The position numbers were made by a program, and so were the translations under genes. Under the pieces are notes generated by a model that did not search any database, was not told where the DNA came from, and saw only the letters and a list, made by a program, of their open reading frames with translations. This document shows, piece after piece, positions 35,401 through 42,086 of a stretch of 64,000 nt of DNA (positions are counted from its first letter, which is position 1; every line of letters starts with the position of its first letter). The DNA lies in the NCBI RefSeq assembly GCF_029625295.1, contig NZ_CP121112.1, forward strand, positions 2,108,001 to 2,172,000. The letters run 5' to 3'. This stretch comes from Flavobacterium gyeonganense (GTDB lineage Bacteria > Bacteroidota > Bacteroidia > Flavobacteriales > Flavobacteriaceae).

Positions 35401-36176
35401 GTTGTTGAAACAGGAACTTCCTGTACCGTTTTAAAAGGATTTGCCAGTGTACCATTTCCTGTTGTTGCTACAGAACTGTTTACAAAAAAGATAGGAGCAG
35501 ACACTGTAATGTTTGCCGTAGCTGTACTTGTTTTTCCGTTGCTGCTTGTAATGGTATAAGTAAAGCTGTCAGTACCTGAATAACCTGATGTAGAAATGTA
35601 AGTAAAAGAACCATTAGAATTTAAAACTACTGTACCATTAGCAGGATTACTTAAGATGGCTGCTGTTAGAGCAGTTCCATCAGGACTAATATCATTTGAG
35701 AGGACACCTCCGGCAGCATTTACAGTAATCCCAACATTTCCAATACTGTTGTAGGCATCATTTACTGCAATTGGTGTTACTTTTAATGAACCCGGAACTA
35801 AAGTAAGATTAGCATCTAAAATATCCTGAAAAGTCATACCTAAAGCATCATCTGTACCGCTATTGGTAATAGTAACTGTAAAATCAAGCTGGGAACCCGG
35901 TACAACGTTTCCTCCACCATTCACTACAACTGCATTTGTAACACCAATAGTTGCCGCAACAGCAGATTTTACACTTGTCCTGTCTTTACTTACAAATGAA
36001 TTATTTCGATTATTTACAACTTTTTTAATTGTAATGTTTTCCGGTTTTGTCAACTGTTTAACTAATGCAGTAACAAAATTTTCTTTCATAAGGTTACCAT
36101 ACGATATTCCTAAAGAAAGGAATACAAGCAAAACCATTATAATAATTAAGAGTTTGTTTTTTTTCATTTTTTTCAT
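32451..36176 (-). CDS. Large beta-helix/Ig-like surface protein with T9SS sorting tail
   Basis: 1241 aa. An N-terminal hydrophobic export segment (LLIIIMVLLVFLSLGI) precedes a DUF11-like repeat split around a cadherin-like Big_9 domain (VNDAYNSIGNVGITVNAAGGVLSNDISPDG). A parallel beta-helix (about residues 230-830) follows, with many Asn/Gly turns (NNTI, GNNLL-like rungs). Then come the rest of the DUF11 repeat, an Ig-like domain (PADPTFTYSTQNITCLGSTPV) and a type A T9SS tail (KIYPNPSKGIVNIITPYEG). It is probably an adhesin or glycan-binding surface protein. It begins 17 bp after the DUF6916 gene, so it may be the last gene of the tail-collar cluster operon. Confidence 0.85.
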   Translation of the reverse strand: MKKMKKNKLLIIIMVLLVFLSLGISYGNLMKENFVTALVKQLTKPENITIKKVVNNRNNSFVSKDRTSVKSAVAATIGVTNAVVVNGGGNVVPGSQLDFTVTITNSGTDDALGMTFQDILDANLTLVPGSLKVTPIAVNDAYNSIGNVGITVNAAGGVLSNDISPDGTALTAAILSNPANGTVVLNSNGSFTYISTSGYSGTDSFTYTITSSNGKTSTATANITVSAPIFFVNSSVATTGNGTLANPFKTVQEVPVSTTASIFVYTGTGSSGTTLTLSDNQKLIGQGATASLASILGITVPPYSNSLPSTGGTNPNFGVLNLKLNNDVEGITLNGTTATMAGTSVGALKVRDVIITGGTAIAVNIGAGGALDCIFKSISVNGATKGISVANSTGSFQVIGTGTTAGSGGTIQNIANRGAEFISCTNVTLKNINFLNANTGGACSTPAVDNSNCNAAIHLKTVTGAILDNISITGTNNSTGININNVNGFSLANSTLTGCGSNTGSSDVGGIFALNLGGTSSITNTNVNDSWGRGFYGYNGILSTNPALTLTVTGCQFKNSFNKANGDSNFVFQGYGTSNNILTLKGNDFSNSKTYGLTLNFGGGSTNNIQVGGNLLADGNTINAAVSSPGSNGLQLQSTGTSTVNYNVINNTIKSSFNGSFTCNIGNQGTGTMKGRINNNTIEGGGTLSVSNGISVAAYGNAKHITEILNNTITNVSQYGIVSESNDNIVSGNARMDATIKNNNISLVTNAYAHVSVIAIGNIATSNLISAANIGGNTTNSPVTGLAAGTFDVLSQGTNSQVILQGTTVLLNGTGDRSTALTNFWNANNTGPRAAIDEVGGGTIVSGTALVPDNPSAAKFAAHVTEEKSGPVTETPNKSENIATTQKSTSKMAAGETISVGPFTLPAGKNTVITFSATVNAANTLPANTCAVTNQATVSGSNFSTVNSNITSTSIKPADPTFTYSTQNITCLGSTPVTLNATVAAGTTATWYTDAVGGQSFATGNSVTATPTTNNTNYYVASETAYCTSNRVLVKTVTGTPSTSSTQTITACDSYLWSENGITYTTSGVYTKTVGCDTKILDLTINYSSAINTAVTVNSGVLTAAQSGATYQWYQCPNTLLTGETNQSYTALANGDYKVEITVGQCTITSNCTTISNLATDEFKPNEFKIYPNPSKGIVNIITPYEGNYIIVDALGKTIKSFDLHENIVNTLNLENVSDGTYFIKNSSDINIKTQKLIIKK

Positions 36177-36193
36177 TTAATGAGTTAGCATTA

Positions 36194-36493
36194 TTAAGAA
36201 AAGACAGCTTCGTATTTCATTCCAATACTATCAAAACCTAACGGAGTCATAAATAATTCTAAATGTCCTTTTTCAGGATGTATAATGGTAAAAATACCCT
36301 GCTCATAATATTCATTTTTTTGAGCTGTACGAAAAACGATCGAAAAAGGATTTCTTTCTAAAGGCGAATAATTGTCTAGTTTTGTCAGCTCAATTAATTC
36401 TGCGTCAAGCAGTACTTCATTTGAAATACGAATCGTAAATACAGTATTAAGTAATGTATCAAAATCGTTAAAAGTAAGTAAAGCTATATCCAT
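36194..36493 (-). CDS. DUF6916-like small protein
   Basis: 99 aa, without signal peptide or membrane segment. The pattern LLTFNDFDTLLNTVFTIR, then RNPFSIVFRTAQ, QGIFTIIHPEKGHLELFMTPLGFD and a final MKYEAVFS matches a small family I know as DUF6916, which occurs beside tail-collar-type proteins in diverse bacteria. The family name is from memory. It lies between the GNAT gene and the large surface protein, all closely spaced on one strand. Function unknown. Confidence 0.72.
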   Translation of the reverse strand: MDIALLTFNDFDTLLNTVFTIRISNEVLLDAELIELTKLDNYSPLERNPFSIVFRTAQKNEYYEQGIFTIIHPEKGHLELFMTPLGFDSIGMKYEAVFS

Positions 36494-36515
36494 GTATTTT
36501 GTTTTGTTTCTTAAT

Positions 36516-37013
36516 CAAATTTGTTCCGGACTCCATTCCATCAAATGATAAACACCATTTGTTTCACTAATTTTTTTAAATCCCAGTCTTTTGTATAAAT
36601 TCATGGCAGGATTAAAACTTTCTACATGAATGCTCACGTTCCTATTTTTAATTCCGGCCTTTTTTAGTATTTCTTCTAAAATTGAACTCCCAATATTTTT
36701 TTTCTCCAGTCAGGTAGTAAGGTGATGTCTATAATCCTGACACCTTTTTTTCAAAAAAGAAATCAATATAAAGTCTTCCGACTATATTATTTTGTTTTTC
36801 AATTATATAGAATTTAGCACCGGTATAATTTTTTTGATAATAATTATGCTGGGCAAAAAACTGCTGTTCAATAAAAAATCTTTTTTGCTCATCGTTCCAG
36901 TTGGTTCCTTTTTCCAGTTCTTCTGTACGGGTACTTCCGTATATTTCGCACAAAACTGGTAAATCATCTCGTTGAATGTCGCGAAGAGTAATAGTATCTA
37001 TTTTTAGCTCCAA
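36516..37013 (-). pseudogene. GNAT-family acetyltransferase in the tail-collar cluster, frameshifted twice
   Basis: The first frame (36729-37013) gives the N-terminal GNAT half (ITLRDIQRDDLPVLCEIYGSTR to NIVGRLYIDFFF). Adding one A in the A7 run (complement of 36745-36751) continues it as RIIDITLLPDW. Adding one more in the A8 run (complement of 36696-36703) gives NIGSSILEEILKKAG and then a complete end (NLYKRLGFKKI...MEWSPEQI). The acetyl-CoA loop region lies between the two breaks. Restored length is about 166 aa, normal for GNAT. Both breaks are one-base losses in long homopolymers, so the gene may be intact in the organism. The substrate might be a cluster neighbour (inference). Confidence 0.7.
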
Positions 37014-37026
37014 TTCAAATATTCAA

Positions 37027-37545
37027 TTAACTTCTTGGAGGAAAAACCCCCTGAAGTGCGATACAAAAATTCATCGTTAAAGAAGGCATCATATTATTAT
37101 GGGGTAAGCTGCCCCCTGCTGTAGCAATTGAATTTGCTCCCATCGCTGTTGTTGGAATGCCTGAAGTATAAACCCTCACAGGATTACCACGTCCTAAACT
37201 ATTGTTTGCAGGAGTTGTAGACTGAGAGTTTAAACTTGCCACAGATAAATTATGATTATGTGAAGGTATCTCTGATTCAAGTAAAGTTACTGTTTCACTG
37301 CCTCCTGTTTCTCCTAAATCATGCAATGATAATCCGGGGCCTTGCCCAGGGTGCATTGGCGCTCTGCCCTGCAAATCCGGCAATGCAAAATTTGATGCTC
37401 CATTACCGCCATAAGTTGTGCCTAATAACGAAAAAAGAGCTGTGTTTTGAGAAAGGGGTAAAATCTGCCCATTACAAAATGCCCAGCCTTTAGGTGCAAA
37501 ATTGAATGAGAATATGCGTATTTCGCTTACAAATGGATCTGCCAT
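37027..37545 (-). CDS. Phage tail collar (MdpB-like) protein, copy 3
   Basis: 172 aa. It starts MADPFVSEIRIFSFNFAPKGW and has the tail-collar motif FALPDLQGRAPMH at about residue 57, then a His-containing SHNHNLS segment and a terminal MNFCIALQGVFPPRS. This is the layout of the microcystin-dependent protein (MdpB)/Collar family. There is no signal peptide. It is the third of three tandem paralogues, 13 bp upstream of the GNAT gene. Relatives occur in phage tail fibres and as stand-alone chromosomal genes of unknown role. Confidence 0.88.
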   Translation of the reverse strand: MADPFVSEIRIFSFNFAPKGWAFCNGQILPLSQNTALFSLLGTTYGGNGASNFALPDLQGRAPMHPGQGPGLSLHDLGETGGSETVTLLESEIPSHNHNLSVASLNSQSTTPANNSLGRGNPVRVYTSGIPTTAMGANSIATAGGSLPHNNMMPSLTMNFCIALQGVFPPRS

Positions 37546-37594
37546 GTTGACTATATTTATTGGATTAAATAGCTAAAGGGAATTAGAAAAAAAA

Positions 37595-38116
37595 TTATGT
37601 TTGCGATGGAAATATTCCAAATAATGAAATAATAAAATCTACACACAAATACGGTTGAAAATTGTCATGAGGCTGACTGCCTCCTATCGGACTTATTTCC
37701 TGAGGAGATAAAGCGACAGAAGGAGTTGCTGTTGAATATATTTTATTTCCTGTAGCAGTTGTACTCAAATACGCATCTGCAGGATTCGCACTATTGGTCA
37801 AATCTGTTGTTGCCAGTAAGGAATGGGAATGTGCCGGAATTTGCTGGGTTGTCAGGGTTACTGATTCAACGCCACCAGACTGACCTAAATTATATGTAGT
37901 GCCAGAGCCACCATTATTCATATGAATAGGAATACGGCCACGTAAATCCGGCAACTTAAAGGTCTCTTGTCCGTCACCTCCATAAGTAGTTCCTATTAAT
38001 TGAAATAATGCTTCATTTTCTGATATAGGAAGGAGCTGTCCTTCACAAAACATCCATCCCGCAGGAGCAAAATTTCCTGCAAACATTCTGATTTCACCAA
38101 CGTAAGGTTGTGCCAT
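37595..38116 (-). CDS. Phage tail collar (MdpB-like) protein, copy 2
   Basis: 173 aa. It has the same plan as its neighbours: MAQPYVGEIRMFAGNFAPAGWMFCEGQLLPI, the collar motif FKLPDLRGRIPIH, then IPAHSHSL, and an end of CVDFIISLFGIFPSQT. It is the most diverged of the three (CVDFIISLFG instead of LNFCIALQG). The FCEGQ/FCNGQ segment before the collar motif is shared by all three. The gaps are 23 bp to copy 1 and 49 bp to copy 3. Confidence 0.88.
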   Translation of the reverse strand: MAQPYVGEIRMFAGNFAPAGWMFCEGQLLPISENEALFQLIGTTYGGDGQETFKLPDLRGRIPIHMNNGGSGTTYNLGQSGGVESVTLTTQQIPAHSHSLLATTDLTNSANPADAYLSTTATGNKIYSTATPSVALSPQEISPIGGSQPHDNFQPYLCVDFIISLFGIFPSQT

Positions 38117-38139
38117 AATTGTTTTTTTAGCGTTAGAAA

Positions 38140-38649
38140 TTAATTAGTAGAAGGGAAAATTCCTTGTAAAGCGATGCAAAAATTCAGTACCAGAAAAGGC
38201 TGCATATTTTGATGAGGCTGACTACCCCCAACATTTGAGACAGATGCGGGATTCATTGCCGCCAGATTCTGACCAGATGAATTATATACCTGATTTGGAG
38301 CCGTATTCCCTAAAGAAACCGTGTTTGAAGGTATATTAGTATCGACAGCCTGACTGGTGTTAATGAGAGTATGTTTGTGTGTTGGTAATTCATTTATTGT
38401 GAGAGTATGGGCTTCTTCACCAACTCTTAGGCCAAGAATAAAATTATTTCCAAAATGAATTGGAGTTCTACCACGTAAATCAGGTAATGCAAAAGTGGTT
38501 TGTCCGTTACCTCCAAAATTTGTTCCTAATAAAGAAAACAAGGCCTGATTTTGGTTTATAGGTAAAAATTGCCCATTACACATTGCCCACCCTTTTGGAG
38601 CAAAATTAAAAGACATAATTCGGGTTTCAGCTAAAAATGGTTCTGCCAT
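38140..38649 (-). CDS. Phage tail collar (MdpB-like) protein, copy 1
   Basis: 169 aa. MAEPFLAETRIMSFNFAPKGWAMCNGQFLPI, collar motif FALPDLRGRTPIH, LPTHKHTL, and the terminal VLNFCIALQGIFPSTN. It is closer to copy 3 than to copy 2. It lies 40 bp downstream of the Tat-signal protein gene. No phage structural, lysis or integrase gene is nearby, so this is not a prophage tail module. Confidence 0.88.
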   Translation of the reverse strand: MAEPFLAETRIMSFNFAPKGWAMCNGQFLPINQNQALFSLLGTNFGGNGQTTFALPDLRGRTPIHFGNNFILGLRVGEEAHTLTINELPTHKHTLINTSQAVDTNIPSNTVSLGNTAPNQVYNSSGQNLAAMNPASVSNVGGSQPHQNMQPFLVLNFCIALQGIFPSTN

Positions 38650-38689
38650 GTTGAGATATTTTAGATGTCTATTAGTTTGAATTATTTTA

Positions 38690-39358
38690 TTAAACCAAAA
38701 TAGAATTTACAGTAAGACTATGTTGGGATATTACTTCTTTTTCAAATACAATGTTTGATCCTTCTTTTACAACAATTTTCGTTGAAGTCTGATCGTAACA
38801 AAGCTGCGTTTTTAGAAAAACACTTCCTCTTTTAGTTTCAAAACCATACGGATTTAACTGATTTACAGGAGCCGGAAATAAGTAGTTTGTTAAATCAACA
38901 GTACTGTTTTTTGCTTTTATTTCTTTCATAGCTACTGTTATGGCCTCTAAATCAAATCCGGACAATGATTTTAATGAAGTCCATTCGCCGTTTGATTTTT
39001 TACCAAAGCATAATAAAAGTTCGTCTAATTTACCTGTTCCGTTTATATGGAGATGCATTGGAAACATTTTCAATTGATTGTCGGGAGAACTGAAACAAAA
39101 AGTTCCGGATGGCTTATATCCTGTCTTTTCAAGATTAAGGCTTGCTTTTTTATAACATTCTAAAAGAGCAGAATCCGCTAGAAAAACAGCAGAAGAAGTA
39201 GATCTTGAAAAATATGATAAAATATTTTCGTCTTCATTATCTGAGTCAATAAAAAAAGGGAAAGGAGTCTGAGCTAAAAGAGAGCTTCCGCAAAAAAGTG
39301 TTGCAGTGCCTACAAATCCAACATTTTTGATAAAATTTCTACGTGTTAAATCAATCAT
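38690..39358 (-). CDS. Tat-exported protein of unknown function heading the tail-collar cluster
   Basis: 222 aa. The N-terminus has a twin-arginine signal (TRRNFIK at residues 5-11, then the hydrophobic stretch VGFVGTATLFCGSSLLAQ), so it is predicted to cross the inner membrane folded. The mature part has no motif I recognise; it has MHLHINGTGKLDELLLCFGKK and a beta-rich end (KIVVKEGSNIVFEKEV). It is probably the first gene of the minus-strand cluster with the three collar proteins. tatA lies about 245 bp upstream on the same strand, a suggestive but possibly accidental proximity. Confidence 0.72.
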   Translation of the reverse strand: MIDLTRRNFIKNVGFVGTATLFCGSSLLAQTPFPFFIDSDNEDENILSYFSRSTSSAVFLADSALLECYKKASLNLEKTGYKPSGTFCFSSPDNQLKMFPMHLHINGTGKLDELLLCFGKKSNGEWTSLKSLSGFDLEAITVAMKEIKAKNSTVDLTNYLFPAPVNQLNPYGFETKRGSVFLKTQLCYDQTSTKIVVKEGSNIVFEKEVISQHSLTVNSILV

Positions 39359-39537
39359 AATAAAATGTTTTATAAGTAAAAAATTATGGTAAATTTAATA
39401 AAATTCTTAATAGTTTTATTTAAATTTTGATTAATTTGTATCTACTATGTAATAATTTCTATTTTTTATCGTTACGAAATCTTTTAAAAATTGCAAAATA
39501 TAAGAACGACAGTAAATTTTTTTAAAATTTAAACACA

Positions 39538-39580
39538 AAAAATCCCAACTAAAACCATAGTAGTTTCAGTTGGGATTCTA
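39538..39580 (-). terminator. Terminator of tatA
   Basis: The stem AATCCCAACT/AGTTGGGATT with T6 on the minus strand, about 25 bp past the tatA stop. Confidence 0.78.
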
Positions 39581-39603
39581 AAAAAAGAACACTTTTCAGC
39601 GTC

Positions 39604-39780
39604 TTATTTAACTTCTTCTTCTTGTTTTTTAACAGCAGACTGATCGTCTTTGGCAGCGTTTTTAAATTCTTTAATACCGCTTCCTAAACCTTTCATTAAT
39701 TCTGGAATTTTTTTACCTCCAAAAAGTAACAACACAATACCTACTATAACAAGGATTTCTGTAAGACCTAATCTTCCCAT
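39604..39780 (-). CDS. tatA: Sec-independent translocase subunit TatA/TatE
   Basis: 58 aa from the ATG at 39780. TatA forms the protein-conducting assembly of the twin-arginine pathway. A single N-terminal membrane helix ([25 protein letters not shown]) with the conserved Phe-Gly hinge leads to an amphipathic helix ([16 protein letters not shown]) and a charged tail. The frame is open to 39954, but a TACCTTTG promoter box at 39824-39831 lies inside that extension, so the short start is right. tatC is not in the window. Confidence 0.95.
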   Translation of the reverse strand: MGRLGLTEILVIVGIVLLLFGGKKIPELMKGLGSGIKEFKNAAKDDQSAVKKQEEEVK

Positions 39781-39823
39781 GATTGTATATTTAATGCCGA
39801 AGCAAATTGTTCTAATATTTGAG

Positions 39824-39831
39824 CAAAGGTA
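39824..39831 (-). promoter_or_regulatory. -7 box TACCTTTG for tatA
   Basis: TAnnTTTG match 43 bp upstream of the tatA ATG. It decides against the longer open frame. Confidence 0.55.
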
Positions 39832-39961
39832 TAGAAATATACGGAGAACAATAGTTTTTGTGCTAAAATATTTGTTTTGAGCAGCGTTAAATATTTTATA
39901 AAATAATAAATTAAATAGTTTTATGCAAATTTCTTCAGCAGTAATTAAAACCATTAATTGT

Positions 39962-39969
39962 TATATTTG
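39962..39969 (+). promoter_or_regulatory. -7 box TATATTTG for the membrane protein at 39988
   Basis: TAnnTTTG match, 18 bp before the ATG. Confidence 0.5.
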
Positions 39970-39987
39970 CGAGTATAAATAACCGTA

Positions 39988-40476
39988 ATGCCAAGAAAAA
40001 AACACAATTTAAGGAAAAAATTATTCACCAAAAACCGATTGGTTATTTTGAATGAAGATACATTCGAAGAAATTTTTTCGTTTAAACTTAATCTGATGAA
40101 TGTTTTTGTTGTTCTTTCTTTGGGCGGAATATTCTTAATACTAATCACTACTTATATAATTGCTTTTACACCTTTGCGTGAATTTATTCCGGGATATTCT
40201 TCTTCTGAGTTAAAAAAGAATGCTTTGGAACTGGCTATAAAATCAGATTCATTGACCACTTCACTTAAGAAAAATGAGGCCTATATTAAATCCATTCAAA
40301 AAGTATTAAAGGGAGAATTAGAATATTCCAAATTCAATAAAGATTCCATTTTGGCTGATTCTGATGAAATTCCTAAATCCAATATGAATGCCTCAGAAGA
40401 AGAAATCAAACTCCGCAAAGAAGTTGCCAGAATAGAGAAGGAGTCAGGTGGTAACAAACCGAACAAAAAGAAATAA
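39988..40476 (+). CDS. Single-pass membrane protein with periplasmic coiled coil
   Basis: 162 aa. A basic N-terminal cytoplasmic tail (MPRKKHNLRKKLFTKNRLVILNED), one membrane helix (VFVVLSLGGIFLILITTYIIAF, about residues 38-59), then a Leu/Lys-rich coiled coil and a Lys-rich end. The N-terminus resembles Flavobacteriaceae proteins annotated as M23 peptidase or murein-hydrolase activator, but no LytM/M23 domain is present. It may be a scaffold in envelope growth (inference). It is 11 bp upstream of the GH3 gene and probably co-transcribed with it. Confidence 0.75.
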   Translation: MPRKKHNLRKKLFTKNRLVILNEDTFEEIFSFKLNLMNVFVVLSLGGIFLILITTYIIAFTPLREFIPGYSSSELKKNALELAIKSDSLTTSLKKNEAYIKSIQKVLKGELEYSKFNKDSILADSDEIPKSNMNASEEEIKLRKEVARIEKESGGNKPNKKK

Positions 40477-40487
40477 TACCGCACAAA

Positions 40488-41972
40488 ATGTCAATTAAAT
40501 CAATAGCAGCGAAAATTTTTGCTAAAAAAATATACAAAAAAACACTTTCCTGGTCTGATAAACCGGTTGAAACTCAACTGAAAGTTTTTAAAGATCTGAT
40601 TGAAAACGCAAAACCAACAGAATTTGGAAAAGACCATCATTTTGATACGATAAAAACAATTGCAGATTTTCAAAAGAATGTTCCAATCCGCGATTATGAA
40701 GATTTAAAATCGTATATCGAAAAAGTAAAATTGGGTCAGGAAAATATTCTCTGGAAAGGCAAACCCATTTATTTTGCCAAGACTTCAGGAACAACTTCAG
40801 GAGCTAAATATATTCCGCTTACCAAAGAATCAATGCCATCTCATATTAATGCGGCGCGTAATGCGATTTTGCATTATATAAACGAAACCGGAAATGCTGA
40901 TTTTGTAGATGGAAAAATGATCTTTTTGCAGGGTAGCCCTATCCTGACTGAAAAACATGGAATTAATTTTGGACGACTTTCCGGAATTGTGGCACACTTT
41001 GTTCCAAAATATTTACAGAAAAACAGAATGCCATCCTGGGAAACGAACTGCATCGAAGACTGGGAAACCAAAGTCAATGCTATTGTTGATGAAACGATTA
41101 AAGAAGACATGTCTGTAATTTCAGGAATTCCATCCTGGGTTCAGATGTATTTTGAAAAATTACAGGAAAAAAGCGGGGGAAAAAAGATCAGCGAAATATT
41201 CAAAAACTTTAATCTGTTCATTTACGGAGGAGTAAACTACGAACCTTATCGTGCCAAATTTGAACAGATGATTGGAAAGAGAATAGACAGTATTGAGTTA
41301 TTTCCGGCTTCGGAAGGATTTTTTGCTTATCAGGATTCACAAAAAGAAAAAGGAATGCTTTTGTTGCTGAATTCAGGTATTTTCTACGAGTTTATAAAAG
41401 CTGATGAATTTTTTACCCAAAACCCAAAAAGATATACCATTGGCGAAGTTGAGACTGGCGTAAATTACGCTTTAATAGTTTCTACAAATGCAGGACTTTG
41501 GGGCTATAATATTGGCGATACTATTCAGTTTACTTCTTTAGCGCCATATCGCGTTATCGTTTCCGGACGCATCAAACATTATATTTCGGCTTTTGGAGAA
41601 CACGTAATTGCCAATGAAGTCGAAAATGCAATGAAAGAAGCAACTGCAGGAACCAATATCGTAATAAATGAATTTACAGTTGCTCCGCAAATCACGCCAG
41701 CAAGCGGATTGCCGTATCACGAATGGTTGATTGAATTTGAAAAAGAACCTGAAAATATGCAGGCTTTTGCCGAAGCAATTGACAATTCGATGCGAAAACA
41801 AAATATTTACTATGACGATCTAATTACCGGAAATGTTTTACAGAAAGTGGTTGTAACCAAAGTTTCAAAAAATGGTTTTCAGGAATATATGAAATCTCAG
41901 GGAAAATTAGGCGGACAGAATAAAATTCCGAGACTGTCGAATGACAGAAAGATTGCGGATAATTTAAAATAG
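40488..41972 (+). CDS. GH3-family acyl-adenylating enzyme
   Basis: 494 aa. It belongs to the GH3 (auxin-responsive promoter) family of the ANL superfamily, which adenylate carboxylic acids and usually conjugate them to amino acids. The ATP-binding phosphate loop is visible as AKTSGTTSGAKYIPLT (about residue 97), with ELFPASEGFFAY (A5-like) and LWGYNIGDTIQF further on. Bacterial members have unknown substrates; in Bacteroidota they are common single-copy genes. There is no signal peptide. Confidence 0.88.
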   Translation: MSIKSIAAKIFAKKIYKKTLSWSDKPVETQLKVFKDLIENAKPTEFGKDHHFDTIKTIADFQKNVPIRDYEDLKSYIEKVKLGQENILWKGKPIYFAKTSGTTSGAKYIPLTKESMPSHINAARNAILHYINETGNADFVDGKMIFLQGSPILTEKHGINFGRLSGIVAHFVPKYLQKNRMPSWETNCIEDWETKVNAIVDETIKEDMSVISGIPSWVQMYFEKLQEKSGGKKISEIFKNFNLFIYGGVNYEPYRAKFEQMIGKRIDSIELFPASEGFFAYQDSQKEKGMLLLLNSGIFYEFIKADEFFTQNPKRYTIGEVETGVNYALIVSTNAGLWGYNIGDTIQFTSLAPYRVIVSGRIKHYISAFGEHVIANEVENAMKEATAGTNIVINEFTVAPQITPASGLPYHEWLIEFEKEPENMQAFAEAIDNSMRKQNIYYDDLITGNVLQKVVVTKVSKNGFQEYMKSQGKLGGQNKIPRLSNDRKIADNLK

Positions 41973-42086
41973 ATAATAATTATCTGTTACATTTTGTAAA
42001 CAATTTGATAAATGCTATTTTAAGTGAAATTGCAGAGATAATCTTAACTTTCATCTTTTAATAACGATGATTTTAAAATAAAAAAC

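Noticed and set aside
37027..38649. Prophage or contractile tail system
   Set aside because: Three collar-type genes are present but no tube, sheath, baseplate, terminase, capsid, lysis or integrase gene is seen.
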